Source of the DNA: Micromonospora radicis
Lineage (GTDB): Bacteria > Actinomycetota > Actinomycetes > Mycobacteriales > Micromonosporaceae
DNA: 64,000 nt
Assembly (NCBI RefSeq): GCF_003583405.1
Contig: NZ_QXEC01000012.1
Location: 120,745-184,744 of the forward strand
Direction of reading: 5' to 3'
The translations under genes were made by a program, and so were the position numbers. This document shows positions 36,434-45,009 of the stretch, piece after piece. Positions within the stretch are counted from its first letter, which is position 1. Every line of letters begins with the position of its first letter. Under the pieces are notes generated by a model. The model saw only the letters and a program-made list of their open reading frames with translations. It searched no databases and was not told where the DNA came from.

Positions 36434-36940
36434 TCACCTGCTGGGGACGTCGGCGACCGGGACGGTGAGGGTCGGGTCGTCGATGTCGAAGTACCGCGGC
36501 CAGGTGTGCCCCCGTCCCATCCGGAACAGGCGTACCAGCGGTCGGCTCCGCGCGCTTCGGGCGTCGCGTACCAGGTCGGTGTGCACCTGCCGGGCCAGGG
36601 CCAGCCGGCGGCTCGCCGCGATCACCGCGTCGCAGTCCGGATCGGTGGGATCGAGCTGGACCGCCCGCAGCTGCCGGGTCAGGTCGTTCTCGGCCGCCTC
36701 CCGCTCCTCCGGCTCGGCGTCCAGCGCGATCCGCGCCGCCGCGTACAACTCCACGCCGTAGCGGCGTTCGGCCAGCACCGCCGCGGCGGCGGCCCGGCGC
36801 AGCAGGTGGGCGTCGAGGGCGCGGGCGGCGAGCTGCGCGCGGGCCTGTAGCCGCTCGACCCGACCGGCGGTCCAGATCAGGTACGTCGCCACCAGGGCGA
36901 CGACCACCGTCGCGCCCACCACCCACCACATGCCCGGCAT
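36434..36940 (-). CDS. single-pass membrane protein of the pdx-pim cluster
   Basis: A 168-residue protein: one N-terminal helix (about 5-24) followed by a helical, Arg/Ala-rich soluble domain (about 25-125) resembling the LemA-like N-terminal part of proteins found at this position in other actinobacteria, where a Nudix domain may follow; here no Nudix motif is present. It lies 26 bases after pimA and probably shares its transcript. ATG 36940 has GGGAG some 11 bases upstream. Function is unknown. Confidence 0.6.
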   Translation of the reverse strand: MPGMWWVVGATVVVALVATYLIWTAGRVERLQARAQLAARALDAHLLRRAAAAAVLAERRYGVELYAAARIALDAEPEEREAAENDLTRQLRAVQLDPTDPDCDAVIAASRRLALARQVHTDLVRDARSARSRPLVRLFRMGRGHTWPRYFDIDDPTLTVPVADVPSR

Positions 36941-36966
36941 CGTAGTGCTGCTCCCAATCCTCCCGA

Positions 36967-38127
36967 TCAGTCCGACCCCACCCACTCCTGGTCGATCACC
37001 CGCCCGTCGGTCGCCTCGATCGCCGCTGCGTATACCTCCAGAACGCGCCGGGCAACCACGGGCCAGTCGAAGTTCGCCACCACCTGGTCACCGCAGGCGG
37101 TCAGCTCCGCCCGCTGGGCCGGGTCGTCGAGCAGCTCGGCCAGCCGGTCACGCAGCACCAGCGCGTCGCCGGTGGGAAACAGTCGCCCGGCCCGGCCGCC
37201 GTCGAGCACCCGGCGGAAGGCGTCCAGGTCGCTGGCGACCACCGTGGTGCCGGCGGCCAGCGCCTCGGTGAGGATCATGCCGAACGACTCGCCGCCGGTG
37301 TTCGGTGCCACGTACAGGTGCACGCTGCGCAGCATCCGCGCCTTCTCCTCCTCGGAGACCAGACCGAGGAAGGTGACCCGGTCCCGAACGTCGGTGGGAA
37401 ACCGGTCGTACAGGTCGTCCGGATCGCCGGGGCCGGCGACCAGCAGGCGCAGCCCCGGCCGTTGCCGGGCCAGCTCGACGAAGGCGTCCCGCAGGATCGG
37501 GAAGCCCTTGCGGGGTTCGGTGAACCGGCCCAGGAAGCCGAGCGTGCCACCGGCGCCCGGCGCGCACTCCCCCGGCCAGCCGGGCAGCGGTTCGACACCG
37601 GCGAACTTGGCCACCGCGACGCCGTTGGGGATCTCCACCGCGCCGCCGTCGAGGTGCTCGACCTGCACCTTGCGGGCCAGCGCGCTGACCGCGATGCGGG
37701 CGGTGATCCGTTCCAGCACGATCTGGAGCGCGCCCTGGGCGGCGGCGAGCACCCGGGATCGGGTCATCGCGGTGTGGAAGGTCGCCACCACCGGGCCCCG
37801 CGCGGAGAGCACGGCGAGCATGGACAGGCTCAGCGCCAGCGGTTCGTGCACGTGCAGCACGTCGAAGTCGCCTCGGGTGATCCACCGGCGGACCCGGGCG
37901 GTGGAGACCGGCCCGAACGCGATGCGGGCCACCGAGCCGTTGTACGGCAGCGGCACCGACCGGCCGGCGGGCACCACGTACGACGGCAGCGTCGAGTCCT
38001 CGTCCGCCGGGGCGAGGACGCTCACCTCGTGTCCGAGCCCGATCAGCGCCTCGGCGAGGTCCATGACGTGGTTCTGTACCCCGCCCGGCACATCGAAGGA
38101 GTACGGGCAGACGATGCCGATCCGCAT
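36967..38127 (-). CDS. pimA: PimA, phosphatidylinositol alpha-mannosyltransferase
   Basis: PimA transfers the first mannose from GDP-mannose to phosphatidylinositol at the inner membrane, starting PIM lipid synthesis. The 386-residue GT4 enzyme opens MRIGIVCPYSFDVPGGVQNHV, has GRFTEPRKGF for donor binding and the E-x7-E element in GGESFGMILTEALA. It sits 14 bases after the acyltransferase, which itself follows pgsA: three consecutive PIM steps in one operon. Confidence 0.94.
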   Translation of the reverse strand: MRIGIVCPYSFDVPGGVQNHVMDLAEALIGLGHEVSVLAPADEDSTLPSYVVPAGRSVPLPYNGSVARIAFGPVSTARVRRWITRGDFDVLHVHEPLALSLSMLAVLSARGPVVATFHTAMTRSRVLAAAQGALQIVLERITARIAVSALARKVQVEHLDGGAVEIPNGVAVAKFAGVEPLPGWPGECAPGAGGTLGFLGRFTEPRKGFPILRDAFVELARQRPGLRLLVAGPGDPDDLYDRFPTDVRDRVTFLGLVSEEEKARMLRSVHLYVAPNTGGESFGMILTEALAAGTTVVASDLDAFRRVLDGGRAGRLFPTGDALVLRDRLAELLDDPAQRAELTACGDQVVANFDWPVVARRVLEVYAAAIEATDGRVIDQEWVGSD

Positions 38128-38141
38128 TGCGCCCGTCCCCC

Positions 38142-39020
38142 TCAGTCCAGCCACATCCGCTGCAACATGTGCCAGTCTTGCGGATGCCGGGCGATGCCCG
38201 CCGCGAGACCGTCGGCGATCAGCTGGGTCAGCGACCGTACCCGGGCGTCCAGGGTGCCCTCCGCGGGGCCCGGGACCGGCAGCGGGCCCTCGATCGAGGC
38301 GCACGCCGCATCCGGTTCGTACCACATCGAGGCCACGTACAGGGGGGCTCCGGTGCGCAGGGCCAGCAGGGCCGGACCGGCCGGCATCCGGGTCCGACCG
38401 TCGAAGAAGTCGACCTCCACCCCGCGGGCGGACAGATCCCGGTCGGCGAGCAGCGGCACCACCGCACCGGCGGTGAGGCGTTCGGTCAGCACGTCCAGCG
38501 GCGGTCGCGTACCGCCGGTGGTGGGCAGGATCTCCATGCCCAGGCTCTCCCGGAAGGCCACGAACCGCTCGTAGACGCCCTCCGGCTTGAGCCGCTCCAT
38601 GACGGTGGACAACGGCCACTCGTTGGCCACCACCCAGGCGCCGGCCATGTCCCAGTTGCCGCCGTGCGGCAACGCCACCACGGCGCCCCGACCGGCCGCC
38701 ACGTCGGCGGCGAGCAGTTCCGCACCGTCCAGCCGGAACTCGGCCAGGATCTGTTCCCGGCTCAGCGACGGCAGCCGGAACGCCTCCATCCAGTACCGGG
38801 CGTACGAGCGCAGGCCCGCCCGGACCAGCTCGTCCAACTCCGGCTCGGACAGTTCCGGGCCGACCACCCGGCGCAGGTTGGCGCGCAGCCGACTGGCACC
38901 GGCACCCCGGCGCCGGTGCGCCCGGTCCGCCACCGTGCGGAACGCCGCGGCGGCGACCGGTCGGGGCAGCGCGCGAACCAGCCGCCAACCGGCGACGAAC
39001 CCGAGTTCGGTGAGGTTCAC
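38142..39020 (-). CDS. phosphatidylinositol mannoside acyltransferase
   Basis: A 292-residue lauroyl/PatA-type acyltransferase that acylates the mannose of phosphatidylinositol monomannoside. The catalytic H-x4-D is seen in LPHGGNWDMAGAW, and the protein is amphipathic and membrane-associated. GTG 39020 (NLTELGF) is favoured; the Shine-Dalgarno is weak (GAAGGG 12 bases upstream), suggesting coupling to pgsA. Context between pimA and pgsA supports the call strongly. Confidence 0.9.
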   Translation of the reverse strand: MNLTELGFVAGWRLVRALPRPVAAAAFRTVADRAHRRRGAGASRLRANLRRVVGPELSEPELDELVRAGLRSYARYWMEAFRLPSLSREQILAEFRLDGAELLAADVAAGRGAVVALPHGGNWDMAGAWVVANEWPLSTVMERLKPEGVYERFVAFRESLGMEILPTTGGTRPPLDVLTERLTAGAVVPLLADRDLSARGVEVDFFDGRTRMPAGPALLALRTGAPLYVASMWYEPDAACASIEGPLPVPGPAEGTLDARVRSLTQLIADGLAAGIARHPQDWHMLQRMWLD

Positions 39021-39036
39021 CGGAGGTGTGTGCCCT

Positions 39037-39669
39037 TCACCCCTGGCCGCCCGGCACGTCGACCAGCTGTGCCTGCCGGTACACGTGTCGCATCCGCTGT
39101 CCCACGGTGAACAGCGACACCGCGGCCAGCAGCCACAGGGCGATCGGCAGTGCCGCCGGGTGGACCAGGGCGGCGAGCAGGCCACCGACACCGACGATCA
39201 ACAGCCGTTCGGTGCGTTCGGCGACGCCGACGTTGGCGGTCATCCCGAGCCCCTCGGCGCGGGCCTTGACGTACGAGACGAGCCCACCGACGGCCAGGCA
39301 GATCAACGCGGCCGCCATGCCCGCGCGGTCGCCCTCGCCGGCAAGGTAGAACGCGACCGCACCGAACACCGCGCTGTCGGCGACCCGGTCCATGCTCGAG
39401 TCGAGGAACGCGCCGAACCGGGTGGAGCCGCCGCTCATCCGGGCCATCGTCCCGTCGAGCAGATCGGTGAGCGCGAAGACCGTCACGATCAGCGCACCGG
39501 CGACCAGGTGGCCGCGGGCGCCGAAGCCGAGCGCGCCGACGAGCACCCCGAGGGTGCCCGCGACGGTGACCGCGTTGGGGGACACGCCCGCGCGCAGCAG
39601 GCTGCGGGCGATCGGCTCGACGACGCGGGTCATCCCCGCGCGGGCCGACACTTGGAAGATCTTCGCCAT
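39037..39669 (-). CDS. pgsA: phosphatidylinositol (phosphate) synthase
   Basis: A 210-residue CDP-alcohol phosphotransferase. The family motif is intact: DLLDGTMAR followed by GAFLDSSMDR (D-x2-D-G-x2-A-R-x8-G-x3-D-x3-D). It makes phosphatidylinositol phosphate from CDP-diacylglycerol and inositol phosphate, giving the lipid on which PimA and the acyltransferase act. About six membrane helices are visible. It heads the pgsA-acyltransferase-pimA operon from ATG 39669. Confidence 0.93.
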   Translation of the reverse strand: MAKIFQVSARAGMTRVVEPIARSLLRAGVSPNAVTVAGTLGVLVGALGFGARGHLVAGALIVTVFALTDLLDGTMARMSGGSTRFGAFLDSSMDRVADSAVFGAVAFYLAGEGDRAGMAAALICLAVGGLVSYVKARAEGLGMTANVGVAERTERLLIVGVGGLLAALVHPAALPIALWLLAAVSLFTVGQRMRHVYRQAQLVDVPGGQG

Positions 39670-39910
39670 GGCGGTCCCACGATAACGGTCGGTCCTGCGC
39701 GGGCGACACCGCCGGTCCGCGCGGGGAGGGTTGTGCCGCCGCGGAATCGGGTGTGAGATCGGGTGGAGAGGTGACGCAGCTCACCCAACTGCCCGTTGAC
39801 TGCCCGGTTCGCAGCGATCCACCGGAGGATATCGCCGCAGCACCCCGCTCGGGCCGCATCCCGTCGCGCGCGGCGGTCGCCACCACCACCGGCTGAGGGA
39901 GGTGCGCCCG

Positions 39911-42034
39911 ATGGCGCAGAGAAGTCAGGACAGAGGGGCCGTCGGGGCACCGACGGTGACCGACCCCGCGAAGATCCGCAACGTGGTGCTGGTCGGGCAT
40001 TCCGGCGCGGGCAAGACGACCCTGGTCGAGGCGCTGCTGGCGGCGACCGGCACGATCCACCGGGCCGGTTCGATCGCCGACGGCGACACCGTCGGCGACC
40101 ACGACCCGGCGGCCGTACGCCAGCAACGGTCGGTCTCGCTGACCTGTGCGCCGCTGCTGCACGACGGGATCAAGGTCAACCTGCTGGACACGCCCGGCTA
40201 CGCCGACTTCGTCGGCGAGTTGCGGGCCGGCCTGCGGGCCGCCGACGCCGCGCTGTTCGTGGTCTCCGCCGTGGACGGGATGGACGCCGCCACCGCCGCC
40301 TTGTGGGAGGAGTGCGCCGCCGTCGACATGCCCCGGGCGGTCGCCGTGGCCCGGCTGGACCATCCCCGCGCCGACTTCGACGAGGCCGTCGCGCTGTGCC
40401 AGCGGGTCTTCGGCGACAACGTCCTGCCGCTCTACCTGCCGATGCTCGGCGACGACGGGGTGTCCACCGTCGGGCTGCTCGGGCTGATCACGCGGCGGGT
40501 CTTCGACTACACCGCCGGCCTGCCGGCCCAGGTACGCCAGCCCGACCCGGAACACCTGCCGGCCATCGCGGAGTCCCGCGACGAGCTGATCGAGGGGATC
40601 ATCGCCGAGAGCGAGGACGAGACCCTGATGGACCGGTACCTCGGTGGCGAGGAGATCGACGCCGACCTCCTGATCGAGGACCTGGAGAAGGCCGTCGCCC
40701 GGGGCCACTTCTACCCGGTGGTGCCGGTCTGCGCGACGACCGGCGTCGGCATCGACACGCTGCTGGAGGTGCTCACCGCCGGCTTCCCGTCGCCGCCGGA
40801 ACACGCGCTGCCCGCGGTCACCGGCGTGGACGGTTCCCCGCGCCCGCCGCTGAGCTGCGACCCGGACGGCCCGCTGGTCGCCGAGGTGGTCAAGACCACC
40901 GTCGACCGGCACGTCGGCCGGGTCTGCGTGGTCCGGGTGTTCTCCGGCACGCTGCGCCCCGACCAGACGGTGCACATCTGCGGGCACGGGCTGGCCGACC
41001 GGGGCCATCCCGACCACGACGCCGACGAGCGGATCGCCCACCTGTACAGCCCGCTCGGCGCCACCCTGCGCGAGGTCGGTGTCGCCGTGGCCGGCGACAT
41101 CTGCGCGATCACCAAGTCCGGCAGCGCGGAGACCGGCGACACCATCTCCGCCAAGGACGACCCGCTGCTGATCGCCCCGTGGGAGATGCCGGAACCACTG
41201 CTGCCGGTGGCGGTCGTGGCGAAGTCCCGCGCGGACGAGGACGCCCTGGCCCGCAACCTGGCCCGGTTGGTGGCCGGCGACCCGACGCTGCGCCTGGAGC
41301 GCAACCCGCAGACCCACCAACTGGTGCTCTGGTGCATGGGCGAGGCACACGCCGACGTGGTCCTGGACCGGCTGCGCACCGGCGGCGTGGAACTGGACAC
41401 CGAGCCGGTGAAGGTGGCGCTGCGGGAGACCCTGACGGTACCGGCCACCGGGCACGGTCGGCACGTGAAGCAGTCCGGCGGGCACGGCCAGTACGCGGTC
41501 TGCGACATCGAGGTGGAGCCGCTGCCGCGCGGCGCCGGCTTCGAGTTCGTCGACCGGGTGGTCGGCGGCGCGGTGCCGCACAGCTACATCCCGTCGGTGG
41601 AGAAGGGGGTACGCGCCCAGCTCGAACGCGGCCTGGTCGCCGGGCACCCGGTGGTGGACCTGCGGGTGACCCTGGTCGACGGCAAGGCGCACAGCGTCGA
41701 CTCCTCCGACGCGGCGTTCCAGGCCGCCGGGGCGCTGGCGCTGCGCGACGCCGCGGAACGCGGCCGGCCCACCCTGCTGGAGCCGATCGACGAGGTGACC
41801 GTACGGGTGCCCGACGGCAACGTGGGCGCGGTGCTGGGCGACCTGTCCGGCCGGCGCGGCCGGGTCCTCGGCACCGAGCCCGACCCGCAGGTCGAGGGGC
41901 GAACCCTGGTCCGCGCCGAGGTGCCCGCCACGGCGCTGCTGCGCTACGCGATCGAGCTACGTGCGCTGACCGCGGGTGCCGGCACCTTCCGCCGCCACTT
42001 CGTCCGCTACGACCCCCGCCCCGTCCAGCCCTGA
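39911..42034 (+). CDS. EF-G paralogue (FusA2-like translational GTPase)
   Basis: A 707-residue EF-G-like protein with the five-domain layout (domain IV contains SGGHGQYA, as in EF-G). P-loop GHSGAGKTT (29-37) is intact, but the switch II motif reads DTPGYADF instead of DTPGHxDF, so the catalytic His is Tyr, and the NKxD guanine-specificity motif is degenerate (ARLDHP). These departures occur in FusA2-type paralogues and imply slow or absent GTP hydrolysis. Strong Shine-Dalgarno GAGGGAGG precedes ATG 39911. It is inserted in opposite strand among the PIM and HIT genes. Role is unknown. Confidence 0.88.
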   Translation: MAQRSQDRGAVGAPTVTDPAKIRNVVLVGHSGAGKTTLVEALLAATGTIHRAGSIADGDTVGDHDPAAVRQQRSVSLTCAPLLHDGIKVNLLDTPGYADFVGELRAGLRAADAALFVVSAVDGMDAATAALWEECAAVDMPRAVAVARLDHPRADFDEAVALCQRVFGDNVLPLYLPMLGDDGVSTVGLLGLITRRVFDYTAGLPAQVRQPDPEHLPAIAESRDELIEGIIAESEDETLMDRYLGGEEIDADLLIEDLEKAVARGHFYPVVPVCATTGVGIDTLLEVLTAGFPSPPEHALPAVTGVDGSPRPPLSCDPDGPLVAEVVKTTVDRHVGRVCVVRVFSGTLRPDQTVHICGHGLADRGHPDHDADERIAHLYSPLGATLREVGVAVAGDICAITKSGSAETGDTISAKDDPLLIAPWEMPEPLLPVAVVAKSRADEDALARNLARLVAGDPTLRLERNPQTHQLVLWCMGEAHADVVLDRLRTGGVELDTEPVKVALRETLTVPATGHGRHVKQSGGHGQYAVCDIEVEPLPRGAGFEFVDRVVGGAVPHSYIPSVEKGVRAQLERGLVAGHPVVDLRVTLVDGKAHSVDSSDAAFQAAGALALRDAAERGRPTLLEPIDEVTVRVPDGNVGAVLGDLSGRRGRVLGTEPDPQVEGRTLVRAEVPATALLRYAIELRALTAGAGTFRRHFVRYDPRPVQP

Positions 42035-42056
42035 CCCGCTCCCGCGCCCCGGCCCG

Positions 42057-42092
42057 CCCCCGCGTGGGCCGGGTCCGGGGACCACGCGGGGG
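42057..42092. terminator. bidirectional terminator between EF-G paralogue and aldo/keto reductase
   Basis: CCCCCGCGTGG (42057-42067) pairs with CCACGCGGGGG (42082-42092), with a 14-base loop, between converging genes. Confidence 0.7.
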
Positions 42093-42104
42093 GGGTAACG
42101 GGTG

Positions 42105-43163
42105 TCAGGGGCGGGCGGTGGGGAGCATGGGGCTAGGCCAGTAGGGACGGTCGAGTTCGCGTAGGGCGGCGGCGCGCAGCGCGGCGAGCCGGCGTTCCAC
42201 CTCCGCGAAGTGGTCGGGGGTGAGTGGTCCGCGGGACAACGCGGCCGCGTTCTCCTCGACCTGGGCCACGCTGCGGCAGCCCGGGATCGGGATCGTCCGG
42301 TCGCTGCGGGCCCAGATCCAGCCCAACGCCCCCTGCGCGAGGGTGCGCCCGTCGGCGGTCAGCGCCGCCCGGACCGCCTGCACGCGGCGCAGCCACTCCG
42401 GGGCGGGTCGGCCGCCACGGAACCACTCCAACCAGCCCGACGTCATGCCCCGGACGTCGTCGTGCGGCAGCGTCGACGCGTGGTGGTACTTGCCGGTGAG
42501 CAGCCCCATGCCCAGCGGCCCCCGGTTGATGCTGGCCAGGTCGTACTTCTCGCAGACGCCGAGCAGGTCGGGGGCGTCGCGCAGCACCGACAGGCTGTGC
42601 TGTACGGCGGCGGCGTGCGGGGCGTGCTGGCCGAAGGCGCCGGCCCGGTCGACCCGGTCGGTGCTCCACCCGTACGCCCGGATGAGCCCCTCGGTCACCA
42701 ACTCCTCCAGCGTGCCGATCAGCGCCTGCGCGCGGGCCACCGGCAGGTCCGCCAGGTGCAGCTGGTAGAGGTCGATCCGGTCGGTACCGAGGCGACGCAG
42801 CGAACGTCGCACGGCGCGCCGCAGGTAGCCCGGTGAGGCGTCCGTGCCGGTGGCCTGCCGGGACCGCTCGTCGAAGGTGTAGCCCCACTTGGTGGCGATG
42901 ACCGCCGCGTCGCGCCGGCCGGCCAGGGCTCGCCCGAGCAGGCGTTCACCGTGTCCGGCGCCGTACGTGTCGGCGGTGTCGAAGAGGGTCACGCCGAGTT
43001 CGAGTGCCCGGCGGATCGCCCGGATCGACTCCGCGTCGTCGACGGCGCCCCAGCCCAACGGGATGCTCCCCTCGGCCCAGGGGCCGGCGATCGCCCAGCA
43101 GCCCATGCCCAGGGCGCTGACCTCGATGCCGCTGCGACCCAGCGTCCGCGTCGACTCCGCCAC
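42105..43163 (-). CDS. aldo/keto reductase
   Basis: A 352-residue NADPH-dependent aldo/keto reductase barrel. The catalytic tetrad is visible: Asp and Tyr in FDTADTYGAGHGE, Lys in VIATKWGY and His in YQLHLAD. The C-terminal NADPH site includes IPIPGCRSVAQVEEN. GTG 43163 is chosen (CACGAT six bases upstream on the minus strand fits a leaderless start); an ATG at 43209 would add 15 residues. Substrate is unknown. Confidence 0.88.
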   Translation of the reverse strand: MAESTRTLGRSGIEVSALGMGCWAIAGPWAEGSIPLGWGAVDDAESIRAIRRALELGVTLFDTADTYGAGHGERLLGRALAGRRDAAVIATKWGYTFDERSRQATGTDASPGYLRRAVRRSLRRLGTDRIDLYQLHLADLPVARAQALIGTLEELVTEGLIRAYGWSTDRVDRAGAFGQHAPHAAAVQHSLSVLRDAPDLLGVCEKYDLASINRGPLGMGLLTGKYHHASTLPHDDVRGMTSGWLEWFRGGRPAPEWLRRVQAVRAALTADGRTLAQGALGWIWARSDRTIPIPGCRSVAQVEENAAALSRGPLTPDHFAEVERRLAALRAAALRELDRPYWPSPMLPTARP

Positions 43164-43484
43164 CGGCGCATCGTGCCATCTTCGGGGCGGTGCTTGGAGG
43201 AGATCCATCACGATCATCCGTACGGAGGCCCCGGTTCCACGGATCATCCGAACGGGACCGGCTTACCGGCCGATCCGGCACCAGCGGCCCCGCCGCAGCT
43301 CACGGCCCCACCTGTCCGCGCCGGACCGGCCGGCTGTTGACGCAACGTATCCGGCGTCGTCACCGACGCCCGCGGTGGGTGCGCGGGTGACCGCGGCGGG
43401 CGACGCGGCGACAGGTCGGCCGAGCAGCGTCACCGGGGGGCGCACCGGCGGGCGGCGGACCGGGTCGCGGGTGAGCCGGTCCGG
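43164..43484. other. 321-bp region between aldo/keto reductase and HIT gene; direct repeat
   Basis: No gene is recognised. GATCATCCGTACGG (43212-43225) recurs with one mismatch at 43242-43255, exactly 30 bases apart (about three helical turns), upstream of the reductase; it could be a regulator site. The rest is GC-rich with no clear signal. Confidence 0.45.
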
Positions 43485-44030
43485 TCAGGTTGGCCAGGCG
43501 CGTAGTAGCAGGTCGCGGGTGTCGCCGAGCAGTTGCGGCAGCACCTTGGTCCGCCCGATCACCGGCATGAAGTTGGCGTCGCCACCCCACCGGGGCACCA
43601 CGTGCTGGTGCAGGTGGGCGGCGATGCCGGCACCGGCGACCCCGCCCTGGTTCATCCCCAGGTTGAAGCCGTGGGCGTTGCTGACCTTGCGGATCACCCG
43701 CATCGCGGTCTGGGTGAACGACGCCAGCTCGGCGGTCTCCGGCCCGTCCAGCTCGGTGTAGTCGGCCACGTGGCGGTAGGGGCAGACCAGCAGGTGACCG
43801 GGGTTGTACGGGTAGAGGTTGAGCACCACGAACACGTGCTCGCCGCGGGCGACCACCAGGCTCTCCTCGGGCGGCCGGCGCGGGGCCAGGCAGAACGGGC
43901 AGCCGGACGGCTTGTCGTAGCCGCCCTCCGGCCGGTCCTCGCCCGAGATGTACGTCATCCGGTGGGGCGTCCAGAGCCGGTCCAGCCCGTCGGCCATGTC
44001 CCTGTCGGTGTGCTCGTCGGCCCCAGTCAC
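43485..44030 (-). CDS. HIT-family nucleotide hydrolase
   Basis: A 181-residue histidine-triad protein with HLHQHVVPRW (HxHxHxx). HIT proteins cleave AMP-containing nucleotides such as diadenosine polyphosphates or sulphated AMP. An upstream cysteine pair (CPFC, after YDKPSG) may bind zinc, a feature of the actinobacterial AP4A phosphorylase-like HIT proteins. In actinobacteria it normally sits between thrS and pgsA; here an M15 peptidase gene lies between it and thrS. GTG 44030 has TAGGAT six bases upstream on the minus strand, indicating a leaderless mRNA. Confidence 0.92.
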   Translation of the reverse strand: MTGADEHTDRDMADGLDRLWTPHRMTYISGEDRPEGGYDKPSGCPFCLAPRRPPEESLVVARGEHVFVVLNLYPYNPGHLLVCPYRHVADYTELDGPETAELASFTQTAMRVIRKVSNAHGFNLGMNQGGVAGAGIAAHLHQHVVPRWGGDANFMPVIGRTKVLPQLLGDTRDLLLRAWPT

Positions 44031-44036
44031 ACGGCG

Positions 44037-44042
44037 ATCCTA
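44037..44042 (-). promoter_or_regulatory. -10 box (TAGGAT) for leaderless HIT gene
   Basis: TAGGAT on the minus strand lies six bases before GTG 44030. No clear -35 is seen. Confidence 0.4.
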
Positions 44043-44206
44043 CGTACCGCACGGGGCGAATCCGCCACCCGCACCGTGGGCGCCCGGTGACCGCGGGCCG
44101 CGGTGCCGCCCGCTTGCAGAATACGACAAAGGTTTCTTGACTATTACATCGACGTCGGTGAAGCTTTCAGTCCCTCTTTCTTCGAAGATCGTCGATTGGA
44201 GTGGCT

Positions 44207-44956
44207 GTGGAACGACGTACCGTCCGGCGACGTCTGGGGCGGGCCCTCACCGCCTGCGTACTGGCCGCGGTGGCGAGCCTGACGACGGTGACCGCCACCG
44301 GCACCCCCGCCCAGGCCGACGCCTGCTACACCTGGGGCCGCGTGCTCTCCTCCGGGATGACCGGCGAGGACGTACGCCAGTTGCAGATCCGGGTCTCCGG
44401 CTACCCCGGCTACGGCGCGGTGCTCACCCTCGACGGGGCGTACGGTCCGGCCACCCGGTCAGCGGTGATCCGCTTCCAGCAGGCCTACGGCCTGGCCGCC
44501 GACGGGGTCGCCGGCCAGCAGACGTTCAACCAGATCTACGCGTTGCAGGACCCCGACTGCACCCCGGTCAGCTTCAGCTACGCCGAGTGGAACCGGTGCA
44601 ACAGCGACTGGTCCGGCGGCGCGGTCCCGGCGAGCACCGCACGCTTCAACGCCCTGGTCTCGATGTGGAAGCTCCAGGCGATGCGCCGCGCCATGGGCAA
44701 CGCACCCCTCTACCTGAGCAGCGGATTCCGCAGCTACTCCTGCAACAGCGCGGTCGGCGGCGCCAGCAACAGCCGCCACCTCTACGGCGACGGAATCGAC
44801 CTGGTCGGGTCGCACTCCTTCTGCGCGCTCGCCCAGCAGGCCCGCAGCCACGGGTTCACCAACATCCTCGGCCCGGGCTATCCGGGACACAACGACCACA
44901 CCCACCTGGGCACCTCGCCCAGCCGGTCCTGGTCGGCCCCGAGCTGTGGGATCTGA
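44207..44956 (+). CDS. secreted D-Ala-D-Ala carboxypeptidase (M15) with peptidoglycan-binding domain
   Basis: A 249-residue exported peptidase. An Arg-rich signal peptide (possibly Tat) ends about residue 38 (AQADA). A PG_binding_1 domain (about 45-115) is followed by an M15 peptidase domain with SGFRSYSC, the zinc motif SRHLYGDGIDL (H-x6-D) and NDHTHLG (HxH). It trims peptide crosslinks or pentapeptides outside the membrane. GGAG at 44198-44201 precedes GTG 44207. A strong terminator follows. It interrupts the HIT-thrS linkage. Confidence 0.88.
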   Translation: MERRTVRRRLGRALTACVLAAVASLTTVTATGTPAQADACYTWGRVLSSGMTGEDVRQLQIRVSGYPGYGAVLTLDGAYGPATRSAVIRFQQAYGLAADGVAGQQTFNQIYALQDPDCTPVSFSYAEWNRCNSDWSGGAVPASTARFNALVSMWKLQAMRRAMGNAPLYLSSGFRSYSCNSAVGGASNSRHLYGDGIDLVGSHSFCALAQQARSHGFTNILGPGYPGHNDHTHLGTSPSRSWSAPSCGI

Positions 44957-44964
44957 CCACCTAC

Positions 44965-45005
44965 CCGCGACGGCGGCCCCACCACACGCGGGGCCGCCGT
45001 CGCGG
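44965..45005. terminator. strong bidirectional terminator between M15 peptidase and thrS
   Basis: A perfect 16-bp stem (44965-44980 with 44990-45005, core GCGACGGCGGCCCC) and a 9-base loop separate two converging genes. Confidence 0.8.
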
Positions 45006-45009
45006 CGGG

